From: Petunia secreta
Taxonomy: Eukaryota > Streptophyta > Magnoliopsida > Solanales > Solanaceae
Length of the DNA: 64,000 nucleotides
Reading direction: 5' to 3'
Assembly: GCA_029990175.1 (NCBI GenBank)
Contig: JARKIP010000005.1
Location: 28,715,501 to 28,779,500, forward strand
Position 1 is the first letter of the stretch. Each line of letters opens with the position of its first letter. The translations under genes and the position numbers were made by a program. The notes beneath the pieces are model-generated. The model saw only the letters and a list, made by a program, of their open reading frames with translations. It had not been told where the DNA came from and did not search any database. Positions 35,330 to 48,393 of this stretch are shown one piece after another.

Positions 35330-36600
35330 GATGATATCTCTCATGCATACTGGACTCAAGATCCCAAGTGTCTCCTCGTGAGCATGATAATGACGATGCA
35401 CTTGAACCATCAGAATCTGCTTCGAATGAAGCTTCCAAACATCTCTTGCAACTAGAACTCCTCACAAGCTAGATTCACATCTAGCTTAGCAAGATCTGAC
35501 TCAATCACCTCAGACGGATCCCTGATACACTTTCGAAGCATCAATACATGAAACATTAGATGAACTGGCATAAAAGCTGGCAAATCGAGGCGATAAGCCA
35601 ACTTACCAGTACGCTTCTCGATATGGAAAGGGCCAACTAATCTAGGATCGAGCTTCTCTTTCCTCCCAAACCTCTTTACACCTTGCATCAGCGACACTTT
35701 TAGAAATACCATGTCGCTGACCTCGAATACTAACTCTCAGCTCCTCCAGTTTAAGAATGATATTTGCCTTCTCTAAATAGTCTGCAGAAGATCTTGAATC
35801 ACATGAATAACACCAAGAGTTTGATGATTCATCTCTGACCTCATCACCTTGACATCTCTAGTTTTGAAGCAACCAATCGGGGAATGACATAGACATCCAT
35901 ATAAGGCCTCAAATGGGTCATCTGAATGGAGTACTAATAGCTATTATTATCAGAGAACTCCGCTAAGGCCAGATCATCATCCCAGTGGCTCTAAAGTCCA
36001 ATGCACAAGCTCTCAGCATGTCTTCTAGAATCTGAATAACCTGCTCAGATTGCCTATCAATCTGTAGATGAAATGTTGAGCTGAGCTGCACCTGAATCCC
36101 CAACTCCCTCTGAAAAGGTTGCTAGAAATAGGAAGTCAATAGGGAACCACAATAAGATACAATAGACACGGGAGTGCCATGCAGCCTAACCACCTTCTCA
36201 ATGAAAATCTGAGCCAATCTGTGAGCTGAATTCGTAGTCTTCACATAGATGAAGTGAGCTAATTTAGTCAGTCTGTCAACAATAGACTAGACTGAATCAT
36301 TGCGTCGCAGGGTTTTTGGAAAACCAACTACAAAATCCATAGTGATCTGCTCCCACTTCCACTTGGGAATAGGCAATGCCTAAGCTAACCCTACCGGTCT
36401 CCTGTGCTCGAACTTAAATTGCTAGTAGTTCAAGTAATGAGACACATAATCAAACACATCCATCTTCATTCCCTTCCACCAATAAAGCTCTTGGAGATCC
36501 TAACACATCATAGTAATACTAGGATGAATAGAATAACGTGAGCTATGAGCCTCGTGGAGCAATAATTACCTCGAATCTACAATATTATGAACACAAAGTC
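35330..36600 (-). pseudogene. pol: Integrase with C-terminal chromodomain remnant
   Basis: The zinc-binding segment lies at about 36540-36380 (HPSITMMC, ELYWWKGMKMDV, FEHRRPVGLA), with Cys ligands lost and stops present. The catalytic core lies at about 36340-36150 with FVVGLP-like and VDRLTKLAHFI blocks. 35712-35452 is open: KEKLDPRLVGPFHIEKR, GKLAYRLDLPAF and HLMFHVLMLRKCI are the conserved Ty3 integrase C-terminal block (usually RKxxKLxPRFxGPF). After 35452 a shifted frame keeps QVHRHYHAHEETLG, matching the chromodomain pattern of Tekay elements, which targets insertion to heterochromatin. The mutations rule out activity. Confidence 0.7.
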
Positions 36601-36829
36601 AGCCATGAAACTGAAGAATGCCATCTGAATCAAGCTCGAAAGAAGGAACTCATCCACTTAAGACACAAAACTCCTACAGATAAGGATCCTCGAACTGATT
36701 CTTCTTAATATGGCTGACTCAGGAAGATTGAGCTGCAATACATGCCAAGACTCGACTGGAATCTAGGTGAACAAAAATCACTCTGTAGTCGCCAAGGGAC
36801 TGCAACTCTCGAGCTAAAGGTCTTATATC

Positions 36830-38390
36830 AGCATAAAGAAAAACATTCTGCCCATGGTCTTCCTACTCAAGGCATCTGCTACTATATTCACCTTTTCCCG
36901 ATGATAACAGATGGTAATCTTTAATTAATTCAAGCCACCTCCACTGCTAGCCACTAAGATCTTCTGAGATAAAAGAAACTGCATGCTCTTGTAATCAGTA
37001 TACACCTCACAAGGCTTGCCATAAAGATAGAGCCTCTCGATCTTCAGAGCAAAGACCATAGGTGACAACTCTAAATCATGAGTCGAATAATTTATTTCAT
37101 TTGTCTTCAGTTTTTTGGAAGCCTAAGCGATTACTTTCTCGTGTTGCATAAGAACACATCCAAAACCCATACGGGATGCATCACAATAGACCACAAATCG
37201 ATCAGTACCAAAAGGAAAGGATAGGATTGGAGTTGAAGTAAATAAGGCCTTGAGCTTCTAAAAGCTCGCCTCACACTCATCGGATCACCAAAACTAAATA
37301 GCCTTCTAAGTCAGGTGAATCAAGGGAGCTTCAATAGAAGAAAACTTTTCAACAAACCGCCAATAATAACATGCTAGATCGAGAAAGCTACGAATCTTTG
37401 TCGGCGACATAGGATAAGGCTAATTCTGAACCGCCTCAATCTTCTTCGGATCAACCTTGATACCCTCACTGGATACCACGTGACCTAAGAAAGCCATAGA
37501 ATCAAGCCAAAACTCACATTTCGAAAAGTTGGCATATAGCTTACAATCACAGAGGATCTGAAGAACTACCCTTTAATGATACTAGTGTTCCTCGCAACTG
37601 CAAAAATAGATAAGAGTATCATCGATGAATACAATAACAAAAGAATCCAGAAATGGCTTGAATATTCAATTCATAAGATCCATAAAGGCTGCAGGGGCGT
37701 TAGTCAGCCTGAAATACATGACTAGGAACTCGTAATGCATGTAACGAGTACTAAAAGCAGTCTCCAAGAATTCTGACTCCCGAATCTTCAATTGATGGTA
37801 ACCAGACCGCAAATCGATCTAAGAAAATAATTTGGCACCCTACAACTGATCAAATAAATCATCAATGCGAGGCAAAGGGTAATTTTTCTTGATGGTGGCT
37901 TTATTCAGCTGCCGATGATCAATGCACATCTGCATAGTCCAATCTATCTTTTTCACGAATAGACAGGAGCACCCAAATAAGATACACTCAACCTAGTGAA
38001 TCCCTTATCAAGCAAGGCCTGCAACTTCTCCTTCAACTCTGATGAAGCCATGCGATATGGAATGATAGAATTAGGCTGAGTCCTTAGAACCACATCAGTG
38101 TCAAACTCGATCTCCCGAGTAAGTCCTAGAAGATCATCTGGAAACACATCAGAGAACTCTCTCACAATAAGAATAGAATTAAGGGATGGAATCTCAATAG
38201 TGGTATCCTGAATCATGGAAAGATATGATACACGCCCTTTGCCCATCATCCGCTTCGCCTTTAAGAAAGAGAGAACACGCCCCTTGGGTGGCAAATGAGA
38301 GCCCTTCCACACCACCAGTGTTGAACCAGTAAGAGACAACTGAATAGACTTGGCATGACAAGCCAAGAAAGGATAAAGCCACGCAACCAA
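36830..38390 (-). pseudogene. pol: Reverse transcriptase and RNase H remnant
   Basis: 38390-37953 holds the protease-RT boundary and RT start: VREFSDVFPDDL, TQPNSIIPYRMA, LKEKLQALLDKGF and SVSYLGAPV, typical of Ty3 chromoviruses. A stop after APVYS ends the frame. The catalytic block FIDDTLIYF is readable at about 37630-37604, with both Asp present. RNase H follows: THDLELSPMVFALK near 37080, YTDYKSMQF near 36990, and VNIVADALSRK near 36880. Nonsense and frameshift changes occur throughout. Confidence 0.75.
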
Positions 38391-38488
38391 TCCATGCCGA
38401 TAATCATGTCAAAGTCAACCATATCCAGAACCAGAAGGTTCACCCGGGTCTCACAACCCACAAATGATACAATATAGGTTGGATAAAC

Positions 38489-39780
38489 TCAAATAGGAGT
38501 AGAAACACAAAATGGATCACGGAGATGTATATGATCAACATGAAAACTCAAAGAAAAATAAGGAGAAACATATGAATAGGTGGATCCTGGATCAACTAAA
38601 GAGTATGCATCACGACCACAGATAGATAGAATACCTGTAAAAATAATTATAGATACCTTGGCATCATGCCTAGCTGGCAATACATATAGTTGCCTCAACG
38701 GCTGAGCTGAGCCGCTACTCTGAGAACCACCTCTAGAGGGACCATCAAAACCACACCCACAACCTCTATCGGGTAGTGATGCACCTCGAGCTGGCTGAGG
38801 CAGTGAAGGAACACCCTGGGCCTGCATAAGTGTCAGAAGGCGAGGGAAAGGACGACCACTACCCTACTGATGAAAACAAGCGAAATCTTCTTATGATGCC
38901 CTGGATCTTGACATATGAAGCACCCAAAAGAATACCTACGCTGCTAAAACTACAACTGATCCTGAGGGCAAGACTGGAATAGAAACCGACTTTGAGGAGG
39001 AACAGATGCGTTCTTAAAACCACACACCAGAGGCTGAACTGGCCTAATAGGTGGTCTGGTCTGCTGCTGATAACTCCTACCTCCAGATGAGGTACTAGGA
39101 TGCCCTGGAGCACGGGATCTCTTACTCTCTCGCTTTAACTCTTCCTGCTCTAACTTATGGTATTCCTCATACCTCCGAGCAATATCGACAACAATATCAA
39201 ATAAAGTCCCGACCTCTATCTCTCAAGCCATCTCGGACCTTAGAGAAGGGGAAAGCCCGTCAATGAATCTCCAGAACTTTTTGGAAGGCTCACAAACAAG
39301 ATCTGAAGCATATCTGGCAATTTTAGAAAACTCGATCTCATACTCTGAAACCAAAAGGTTGCCCTATCCAATCCTCTCAAACAGGCGATGCCTTTCATCA
39401 AGTTTGCTATGAGGAAGGAACTTTTCTATAAACCTGCGAGAGAACTCACACCAAGTCAACTTAGGGAAGCCCTGCCTAGCTAATAGAAGCACATTCCACC
39501 AATCTAAGGCTGCACCCTTAAAATGGAAGACAATATTATACACACCATACTGCTCGAGATAACGAATAGCCTCTATGATACGTTAGCATCGATCTAGGAA
39601 TTCACGAAGATTATATGATGCAAGGCTTGAGAATGTCAGAGGATTAAGTCTGGTAAAATAAAACAATCTCTCTGAGCTCTCGGACTGAACGACTACCTGG
39701 GTTGGCTGACCAGCCTCGACAACTAGAGGCAACACACCCGTTGCCTCTACAACATGACCAACTGGAATAGGGGCTCCCTA
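38489..39780 (-). pseudogene. gag-pro: Gag, zinc knuckle and protease remnant
   Basis: 38827-38489 contains the aspartic protease with SLVDPGSTYSYVSPYF; DPGST in place of DTGST is the form I remember for Tekay elements. A CCHC-like segment (FGCFICQDPGHHKK) is readable near 38930. The gag core between 39060 and 39650 is recognisable mainly by its match to 8281-8800. The region ends abruptly at about 39780 without a leader. Confidence 0.65.
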
Positions 39781-40289
39781 TTAAGGTAAGTGCAATGCAT
39801 ATTATTATGGCTAGAATAACAAAGAAGATATTTTTTTGGGACATAGGGAGTACATGAATTTCCTTAGAGGGGAACTTTTAAATTTGTTATACATGTAAAT
39901 TTTTTTTAAAAACAACCATGTAGATTACCAAAGTTTGCGTTTACACAAGTTAAAGAACCTTACAACTTATTTTTACATTAAATGTAGTTCCCGTTTCTTA
40001 TCTTTTTCAAGAACCAACACTCTGTATAAATCATAAAGCTGCCAAAAAAATAATGATAGCAGAGTATAGAACATCTGATGTGTTGGCGCAATGAAGAGCA
40101 TATATATGCATTAATCGAGTTGATAAATATTCACCTTGTCTATTTCATAATTTTCATTCGGCTTTAATTTAAAACATAACATCTGCACAACAAGAAATTT
40201 TCAAAAATAAAATGAAGCTCCTGAAGGTTTTAAGCCTTTAATTGAATTAAAGGAAAAAACAAACAACATTTCTGAGTTGATTTATTGAG
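39781..40289. other. Non-element spacer
   Basis: AT-rich DNA unlike the retroelement sequence on either side. No ORF or known repeat recognised. Confidence 0.5.
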
Positions 40290-40452
40290 CAGAAAAACTT
40301 GGCAAGGTATACAAAATATTATGAAACATCAACACTATGAATGTCAAGCATTTGCAAAGCTGTGCATTCTTAACTTCCACGTCAGAGACTTGTTGCAAAC
40401 TGGACATAAGGTGATGTATCATCTTTAAAGATGCATCACCTTATGAGCTTAC
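40290..40452 (+). repeat. Duplicated host flank, second copy
   Basis: Second copy of 33015-33179, 7.27 kb downstream, same orientation, diverged by scattered substitutions. Confidence 0.8.
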
Positions 40453-41950
40453 TGACACGATCTAGATTTCTGGCTAGGCCGTGCGGGCATCCGACAACCT
40501 CTTCTAGATCCGTCGGGCGAATTCTATAGATCAACTTAACAAAAATGATATAAATTCAACTATATAGCAACATTGAATAAAATTTAAACGATATAAGAAG
40601 GCTATACATATATGACAACATATATACAAGCTGCCAAAGGTAATGCATCTATCTACCCATATACATAGCTCTAAAGCTATCCAGATCAAACATCTAAGAA
40701 GTCAAAATAATATGTTCATCTCCCGAAGAAAGCAAAAATAAGATACAACTATTACAAGTATAGTTGGTGGCCTCAACGAATAAGCTGGCTCACCACAGAT
40801 AACTGAGAACATCCTCGCTCCTCAATCGCGCTGCTGGCTGGGTCCTGGACGCAATCTGCCAAAATGAAAAGACAACACAAGAACAGATAGAGAGTGAGTC
40901 ATCAACTCAGTAAGCGATTAATAGCTAATTAACTCGAGAAATAGTTAAACTAGCCAGGCAAATAGAAGACAACAACAATCAATAGATAGAAAATGCACAG
41001 ATAGTCAAGTAGTAGTAATATACAGATAACAAACACATAAAATTGTCTGAAATGAATGAAACATGATGCAATGGAGTAATATGCGCCCAATGAATTGAGC
41101 AGAATCCTCTCGCTCCGGCCGGAATCCTCCTACCCTTAATATGTATGCAAGAAGCAGAATCCTCCTGCTCCTAGGGCGGAATTCTCATGCCCTCAGTATG
41201 ACAGAACATCGCAAATTCGAAACTGAAATCAGAATAAACATATCAAGGTTGTGGCCTAGTATGTACGCCATGTCGGAAACTATTCTCGTAAAGAACATGT
41301 GAATAGAATATCCGTAAAGGCCAAAGGACGTCAAAGAAGTGGATACTATCACTTACCTCAAGTCCTGGGTCAAATCAATCACTGGAGGACTTCCTTTCCT
41401 TTATTATTCCTCTCAATATAATCCATTTCTGAGCTAAAGAAACATAATCGCACTCATAAGTGCTGGAAGAAGGAATATCTAACCTTTATACGAAAATAAG
41501 GGAAAATTACTAAAAAAACCCTATACAGGGCTTAGTCGAAAGCACATACACTATGAATTTTCAAACTTTGCATAGTCCCACAAATCCAAATATACCATTA
41601 GATGACATATTTAAGTCCATTTGATGAAATTCCCCAATTTCATAACTTTAGGGTTCGAACCCCAAGTTCCCCAATTCAATTTCAAGAAATTCTAACTCAA
41701 GAATTATGAATTAACACAATTTAATGATATGCGATTGATACCTGATCAAAAGACACGATTTGATACCTGAAACTTGATAGGATCGAATATGAAATGAAAA
41801 TATCCGACCAACCCTTTCATACCCCTACGAACTTGCACTATCGCGCCCCACCAGGCGCTGACGCCTTTCAACCACATCGATGTCGCATCCACCAGAGCAT
41901 TGTCACGCAGGGAAGGCGGCAGAAACAGCTGTTGAACCCTCCCGAGAAAT
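40453..41950 (-). repeat. Partial Tekay/Del LTR adjoining the duplicated flank
   Basis: Begins TGACACGATC, matches 33180-34690 and stops near 41950 at the edge of the Ogre-like LTR. No primer site lies at its left end (the flank is there instead), so it is not the 5' LTR of the 33180 element. Contains a CGGAATCCTC-type short repeat at 41099-41205. Confidence 0.7.
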
Positions 41951-41959
41951 AAATGCACA

Positions 41960-44900
41960 CAAATGTGCACCGGAATTTGATTTCAACAAAATGGGACTCC
42001 AAAGGGTTTCTTTGGAGTCGCCACCTAATTTAAGGATTATTAGGAACCTAAGTTAACTAAAGAGTGCAATTTATTGTTTATTTAAAAGAAATTAAATTCA
42101 GAGATTCTTAGGTAAATTTTTCTATTAAATTCGAAAGAAGGTCCCTAACGGGAGCACTTTCGAAAATCCGCTAAAAGCGGTTAATCCGGCGATTTTCACG
42201 AATTTTACTTAAAGATAATTAATTCAGGATAAATTTTAAATAAAAATAAATAAATAATAAATAATATAAATAAGATAAGATTTGATTACACCAATACTTA
42301 GATAAACAAACAACAAAACTTAAGATTAATTAAATAATAATGAAATAATTGTTGATTGATTAATTAGTAGAATAAGTAAAGGTTAAATGGAGTTAGATAA
42401 TTAAATAAAATAAACTAGATAAATAATTGGATAATAATAAAGGATTAATTAATTGATTGAATAAATAGATAACTAAATAAGCAAATGAATAACTTAATAA
42501 AATAAATGGATACTTATAAATTTTAATTAAATAAAGGAGTAAATGAATAATAATTGATTAATTAAATAAATAAATGAATAAATATTTAATTGAATAAATA
42601 AATTATTAATTGAAATTAAATAAATTAGATTAAGTAAATAAATAAATAAAGGATCAAAATTTAATTGATTAACTGGCTAAATAAATTAGATTAGATAAAT
42701 AAAAAATGAATATTTAATATAATAAATAAAGAAGCAATTCAAATGCAAATTATGATGAGGGTAGGGTTTTTAGTCGTATTTTGATTTTGCACTCATTAAT
42801 TGACAAATGATTCTAAACATCCATAAATTAATTGGGGCGGTTCGCAAAGAAAAGATACAAAGCATTCATATAAAAACAATTTAAGTAATTTACAATAATC
42901 ATTCACAATAAATACCAGTTCTATTCTACAGGGCTCCTAAAACAGGCTTTTCTAAAGGGTACGGGAAAGAGGGAGTTTAGAAGATAGAACCCGGAAGCGC
43001 AGCTCAATCATTGAGCCTTGGACTTTGTGATTTTTATTTTTTCTTTCTTTTACATTTTTCGGGGATATGAAGTCCCGAAAATGCGGAGAGGATCAAATAA
43101 CTTCAAATGCAAACAGCCGTCCCAATTTGTGAGTTTTATTCAACTCGTCCCCGGAGAGTTCATGCCAAAGAAAGAAAAGGGGAAGAAGGAATTAGTACAT
43201 GCAAGGAAGTAAATCATAGAGATAATTTTTCAAATTGACAAAGAGAATGAAGAAATGAACAGTAAGCCTAAAAGAGAAGCTCCAAGGCAGATTATCTTTT
43301 TGAACAGAAACAAACCAAGCAATAAATTGGATACATAAGCAAGAAAATCATCCAAGTTGATCTTTAAGCCACTGAGCAAACTTTCATATGATGAAATGAA
43401 ACTTTATACAGTGTACCATTTTAGAAATACAAAAACAGACTATCATAATTTACGACTTGGATTAAAAAATGTAACTTGACAGACCAAACAAAAACAGAAG
43501 TGAGCCAGTTAAATAAAACTTAGAACAACCTGCAGCTGCTTGTGAAATTTACATGACTGGCCAACAAGCTTTCACCTAATGCACTATTTACAAAAGAATG
43601 ATGGCAAACTGAACTCCTTTTATTAACAGAGTAGGTGATTACTTTAAACCATACACCAAACAAACTTTCCGAGAATTAGCAACTATTATATTAGTTGTTG
43701 ATAAAAAATAAACCGTGATGCGCTTATAACTTTGACATTTAAGGGAAGATGGTCTTTTACTCAACTAAAGAACAATCCTATCATGACTAAAGAGATGAAA
43801 ACACTGATCTTCTTAATGCAAGGACTTAGAAATATATGGAACTGACTATTGATACCAACTAAGGGCTATTTCAAACATCTTCAAAGCTAGAACCCTAGAA
43901 CCTACTCCCGTACCAAAAGTGATATAGTTGCACTGCATTGGCTATAGAATCACCTTCACTTCAACTTCCAAAATACCTCTGGACAGGAAGAAACATGAAC
44001 AGAACAGACACTCACACTTGATAGAAAAAACTGAAACTAGGGGAAGGCTAGCAGGAACCTCATAACATCACTTAGGCAGCCTGAACTATTCATCGATAAC
44101 TAAAGACATGACTTTTAGGTAAAATAACACATGAAAAGATGGAAAACCTTTTATTACCATACAACTATGACAAACATGATGGAAGCTGACTGATTGAATG
44201 CTATACACACGAACAAAAATCAGGGAATAAATATTGTGCTATGATACTAGGGTGTCTTAGGAAGAAAATAGTCCAGCATAATCAAGTTCTCTAGAAAAAG
44301 GATAAGATTTTAAAGATAAAAACAGGAGCAAGCTGAACAGGTACTACATGTAAGCTGAATGGCCATGACAAGGCTGATGCAAACAATATTTTATCCAGGA
44401 ATAAGCTTAAAAAAATTAACCTTCCATCAAACTTTAAATGACAAAGATAAACTTAATAGAACCTATGACTAGAAGTCAATTCCTTTTCATCAATAGCTAA
44501 GAAACCAGACCTACAGCTCTTCTTAAGCACTAGAAACCAATCTAGACCCTATACATCACCCTACCCTCTGCCTAGCCCCTCCTAAACTAGACAACATAAA
44601 TTTGCAGTCTGAACCACCTCTAAGACCTATATCAGACTTGCTCACATAACAATTTGCAAACCAAGAACTTCTTCTACAAGCTCCCAGGCCACTCTTCTCA
44701 TCCCAAACTCAACACTCTCTCCTACACTCCTTAATTACTCCCTCACTGCCCTGAACTACTTCCGAACACCTGCACACACTTCACACCACTTCATCTTCTA
44801 GAAAATAATCTTGAATTCCTGCAAACCTCCCTAAAACTTGCCAGACTACCTCCACTTATAAATAACCTGAGAACAACCTTCAAGCCACCAGAATAACCTC

Positions 44901-46193
44901 AATGTAACCCCTACTACTCGTTCTTTTAACTGCAGAAATTGGAAAACAGACCCCTGCTCCTTCTAGAACTCACCTCCTAAACTCTCTAGGATAGCTGAAC
45001 CAACAAACCAACAAAGCCAACTCCTATAGCATTTCAGAAATAAGACAAGAACTGAAAGGAACAACTTTTAATTTAAATCAAATAGGAAAACATAACTGAG
45101 AAGTCAAGCAGATATCAAGATCCAAACATTAACACTTTTTTTTTAACAGATTCTAGTGTTTTCTATAGGCTGAGTTCTCTATTCATCTTTTATGAATCAA
45201 ATACAGGTCTATTAGTTTTTCACAACAATGTACTCCCTTGAAATTACTATCAGATTCCATTCGCAAATGACAAAAACAAACTCTAATTTTTTTTTACTAG
45301 ACCAAGAACAAAATGCAGTGATACAAACACACATATAATATCATAAAATTGTAAAGAGATAAGTACTTTACCTGCTTTGGTGCAGTGAGCTAAGGCGAGG
45401 GATCTGAAAAGAAGCGACTCGAACAAGCGACTCGAGCAAGGTTGACGACACAAATAATGAAGCTATAACCCAAGACAAATACAAGGAACCAACCCGGAAA
45501 ACATGTAACACTATGTATTCTTAAGAAAACTTAAACTGAGAAAAATGTATATGCTCTGCCGTTTGTTTTAGTTCTGCTCCCCCCCAAAATCCCCCCTAAA
45601 AAAATGAAATCGTATCATTATATACCTGCTCGCTTAGGGTTTAGGGCCTTTGAATTTCCCAAACGATCCTTACTCGCTTTTCACCTTTTCTTTGGAAAAC
45701 AAGGGTGAAAATGGTATATCCCTCTCGGATTATACCATTTTCACCTTTTTCTCCAAAAGATTTGCCTGTTTGAATTATTTGCGGCTCGGATTGAAACTTG
45801 AGTTCGAAATGGACGATTGGATTTGAAACAGCTAGCTACGGTACGGAGATGGTGAAGAAGAGAACGTGAGGGGGGGGGGGGGGACCAGATCGTACGAGAT
45901 TTGGACCGATTTGAGGAGGTAATCGGGTTTGATTGAAGGGTTTCGCGGGTCGCTTGCAATAGGGAACGGGTGAGGGCTTTGGGAATCGAGTTAACTGATG
46001 AAGTGGGGATGAAGTGTGTGTGTTATATGTGTATTATATGTGTAGTTGCAGAAGTAGGCTAGAAATTAGGTTTTACAACAATTTTAGCCCTTTCTTTTTG
46101 AAATAAATTAATTTTAATTTTATTTTAAATAATTGATTTTCATTTAAATGATTGGTGATCAATTAAACTTCGGGACGAAATTGGGTGTCAATA
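41960..46193 (-). repeat. 3' LTR of a second Tat/Ogre-like element (left edge approximate)
   Basis: On the minus strand it starts TATTGACACCC at 46193, right after a purine tract. It ends near 41960, past a GGAGTCGCCACC block shared with the LTR at 1848. At about 4.2 kb it is long and may contain an unrecognised insertion. 42240-42720 is a degenerate AATAAATA-type simple repeat; 45870-45884 is a run of G. No supported ORF inside. The junction with the Tekay/Del LTR lies somewhere between 41935 and 41980. Confidence 0.55.
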
Positions 46194-46211
46194 GCTGCCC
46201 CTCTTTACCCG
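46194..46211 (-). other. Polypurine tract of the second Ogre-like element
   Basis: Minus strand GGGTAAAGAGGGGCAGC immediately precedes the LTR start. Its presence is why I read this LTR as 3'. Confidence 0.6.
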
Positions 46212-47047
46212 AAAAGGATGAAAGAGTTTTCAGGGTAAAGAAGTTGACGGAAAATCAATTTTGTCACGATAAAGCCAAGGACTTTGATTCCAAGGACCAA
46301 AGTGCAAGGCTTACGGATATGTCCGAGCTCCGGTTTTCGAGTTGCCTACATATCTCGGGCTGAAAGAGAATCAGGCCATATGTAGTTCAATGACACTTAG
46401 ATACGAAAACTCGCACGATGGACAGAAAAGGACGCATGAATAGGAAAGAGTTCAGACTGACTCCTAATCTGGAATGAAAGATTAGGTAAGATTTGCTTGT
46501 TCGAGTGCGATTCTTCAGATCCTCGTTGACGAGTCTAGCTCATATCAACGATTGCCCCAGTTCACTGCTAAGAAAAGTTCCATGTTATGCTCCAAGTGCT
46601 GCTGCGGTGCTGCTAAAGTCCTGTAATAAACTCGACAAACAGTAAGCGAGCAACTGCTAGTAAATTTTGATAATCAAAGTAAGAAATGAGCAAATATTGA
46701 TGATACAAATTTGCAAGCGCGGGTTGCGATATCATTGATAAGTTGTCTTTCAATCAACTGGCGAAGCAATAAAGCAAGTGCGAAGGCATAACGCAAAGCA
46801 TATTCAAAAATCTTGACAAATCAACTGGCAAGCCGGTCGGGCATGAAGCAAGGAGGGTCTTGGGGTTGATTGTCGAACAAATCAGCTGGCGAACTGGTCC
46901 GGCACGAAGCAAGGAGGGTCTCGGGGGATTGACCTGTTAACCTGAAAAGTAAACAAGACGTAATACAAAGAAAATGCGAAGGCAATAACTTAAAGCAAGT
47001 GCAAAGCAATTTGAACAATCTTGACAAATCAACTGGCAAGCCGGTCC
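46212..47047 (-). repeat. 3' non-coding region of the Ogre-like element with tandem repeats
   Basis: Non-coding region upstream of the 3' LTR. From about 46771 it contains repeats with cores AAGCAAGGAGGGTCT and AAATCAACTGGCAAGCCGG in a ~60-bp basic and ~210-bp larger period. The array is interrupted at 47053 by the Athila-like element and resumes at 53995. Confidence 0.6.
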
Positions 47048-47052
47048 GGCAC

Positions 47053-48393
47053 TGTTGCTCCCAAACGCACACGCAAGTATACGTGGTCGACAAGTAATAA
47101 AGTGATAAGTAGAGTATCGTTCCCACGAGGACTATTCAGATTGGACTCCTAACAAACAATTTCTTAACAACTACTCAGGGATCTTTTTCCAAAAGTGATG
47201 ATTTAGTTAACTAAAGAACAATAATTAAGAGGATAAAAGTGAATTCAAACAATGGAGCAAAAATGGGTTGTTATCAGTAATAAGGAGACGGTCCAGGATC
47301 AGAGTTACGAACAATCCAGTTGAGTTTTCCAATTGATTCCACTTCTTAAATCCCGGATTACTAACTAACAGAGTAAATGTACCCGTGAAAACCTTTTGAT
47401 TCTTCACAGTCTCAGGCTACTTCAATCCCTATATGTCTATGGGTTGAATCACGTGCACGCATTAACGAATTCTGTAATTAGTTAAACTAGGCGAGCAAGT
47501 ATATGTCTATCCTCACAAATTGGTTCCCCGATGCCCGGTTCACAATCTAGCCCTACTCTTTCTTATTACGTAATTAAATTCCCTCTTTCGGGTTCAATCT
47601 AAAAACCACAGATAATGCATAATAATCGGGCCCTGACAATTACACAAGTGAAATCAAGAAAGAATAAGCAATCTGTTATGGGATTCAATTAATGGAATTC
47701 AATCTTCAAGCATCAACTTTCATGAAATACTCTAACCCTAGAACGTAAGATTTAGCCACGCATACTCATAATAACAACACAAAGATTTGATGAAATAATG
47801 AAATAATCATGTAATAGATTAATGGAAGGAAGAAAAATCCTTGTTCAAAATGTTATGAGCTCTCCAAGTTTCTCCAAAGTCTGAACTTCTATAAAAAAAC
47901 TAAGTAAAAGAGTATTTATAGGGTTTACAAAGGCCTGGTAATAAGTTAGACCTAAGCCTAGACGAAATAAGACGTCAAAATACGCTCCAGGGGCGCTATA
48001 ACTGGCGTCCCGCGCCCCCGTACGCGCGACCGAAGGCAGTTTACGTCGAAACTCGCACGCTTTTGCCCCGTGCCGCGCAGTCAAATGCGCCAGAAGCTGG
48101 GCGCTTTGGGCGGTGCGCCGCGTGGCCTATAGCGCCAAGGCAATTTTCTGTTTCCTCCGTCTGCAACTCGCCTCGTGTCGTGCCTTCGTGTGTTGAATCT
48201 AATCCTCAATCAAAATCCAATCTTTTCTTGCTCGATCATGCTCTTTAAAGCTCCAATTGCACTGCATAACGACCTACATACACACGACATAAAATCAGTG
48301 TAAAACCACATTCATAAACTAGAAAACGGGCGAATACAATACTCAAACGTGAGGAAATATTTAGTAAATATAGGCATAAAATGCCAAACATCA
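47053..48393 (-). repeat. 3' LTR of the Athila-like element
   Basis: 1341 bp. It has a CpG- and GC-rich block (47985-48145) and, downstream on the minus strand, a TATA box at 47913-47920. Confidence 0.88.
47913..47920 (-). promoter_or_regulatory. LTR TATA box
   Basis: TATAAATA on the minus strand, conserved at 53528-53535 in the partner LTR. Confidence 0.55.

Larger units (their letters stand above)
33180..39780 (-). mobile_element. Second Tekay/Del-type chromovirus, old and 5'-truncated
   Basis: The 3' LTR (33180-35154) is followed rightward, reading backwards through the minus-strand element, by polypurine tract, chromodomain/integrase, RNase H, RT, protease and gag. The homology stops inside the gag N-terminal region near 39780, with no primer site or 5' LTR attached. 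Integrase after RT is the Ty3 order, and a chromodomain-like end after integrase defines chromoviruses. Many stops and shifts show age. Confidence 0.8.

Noticed and set aside
33180..41950. A single two-LTR element spanning both Tekay/Del LTRs
   Set aside because: The right LTR has host flank, not a primer site, at its inner end, and element sequence stops at 39780.
47845..48248. ORFs in both directions over the GC-rich LTR block
   Set aside because: GC-rich DNA lacks stops; the partner LTR breaks both frames.
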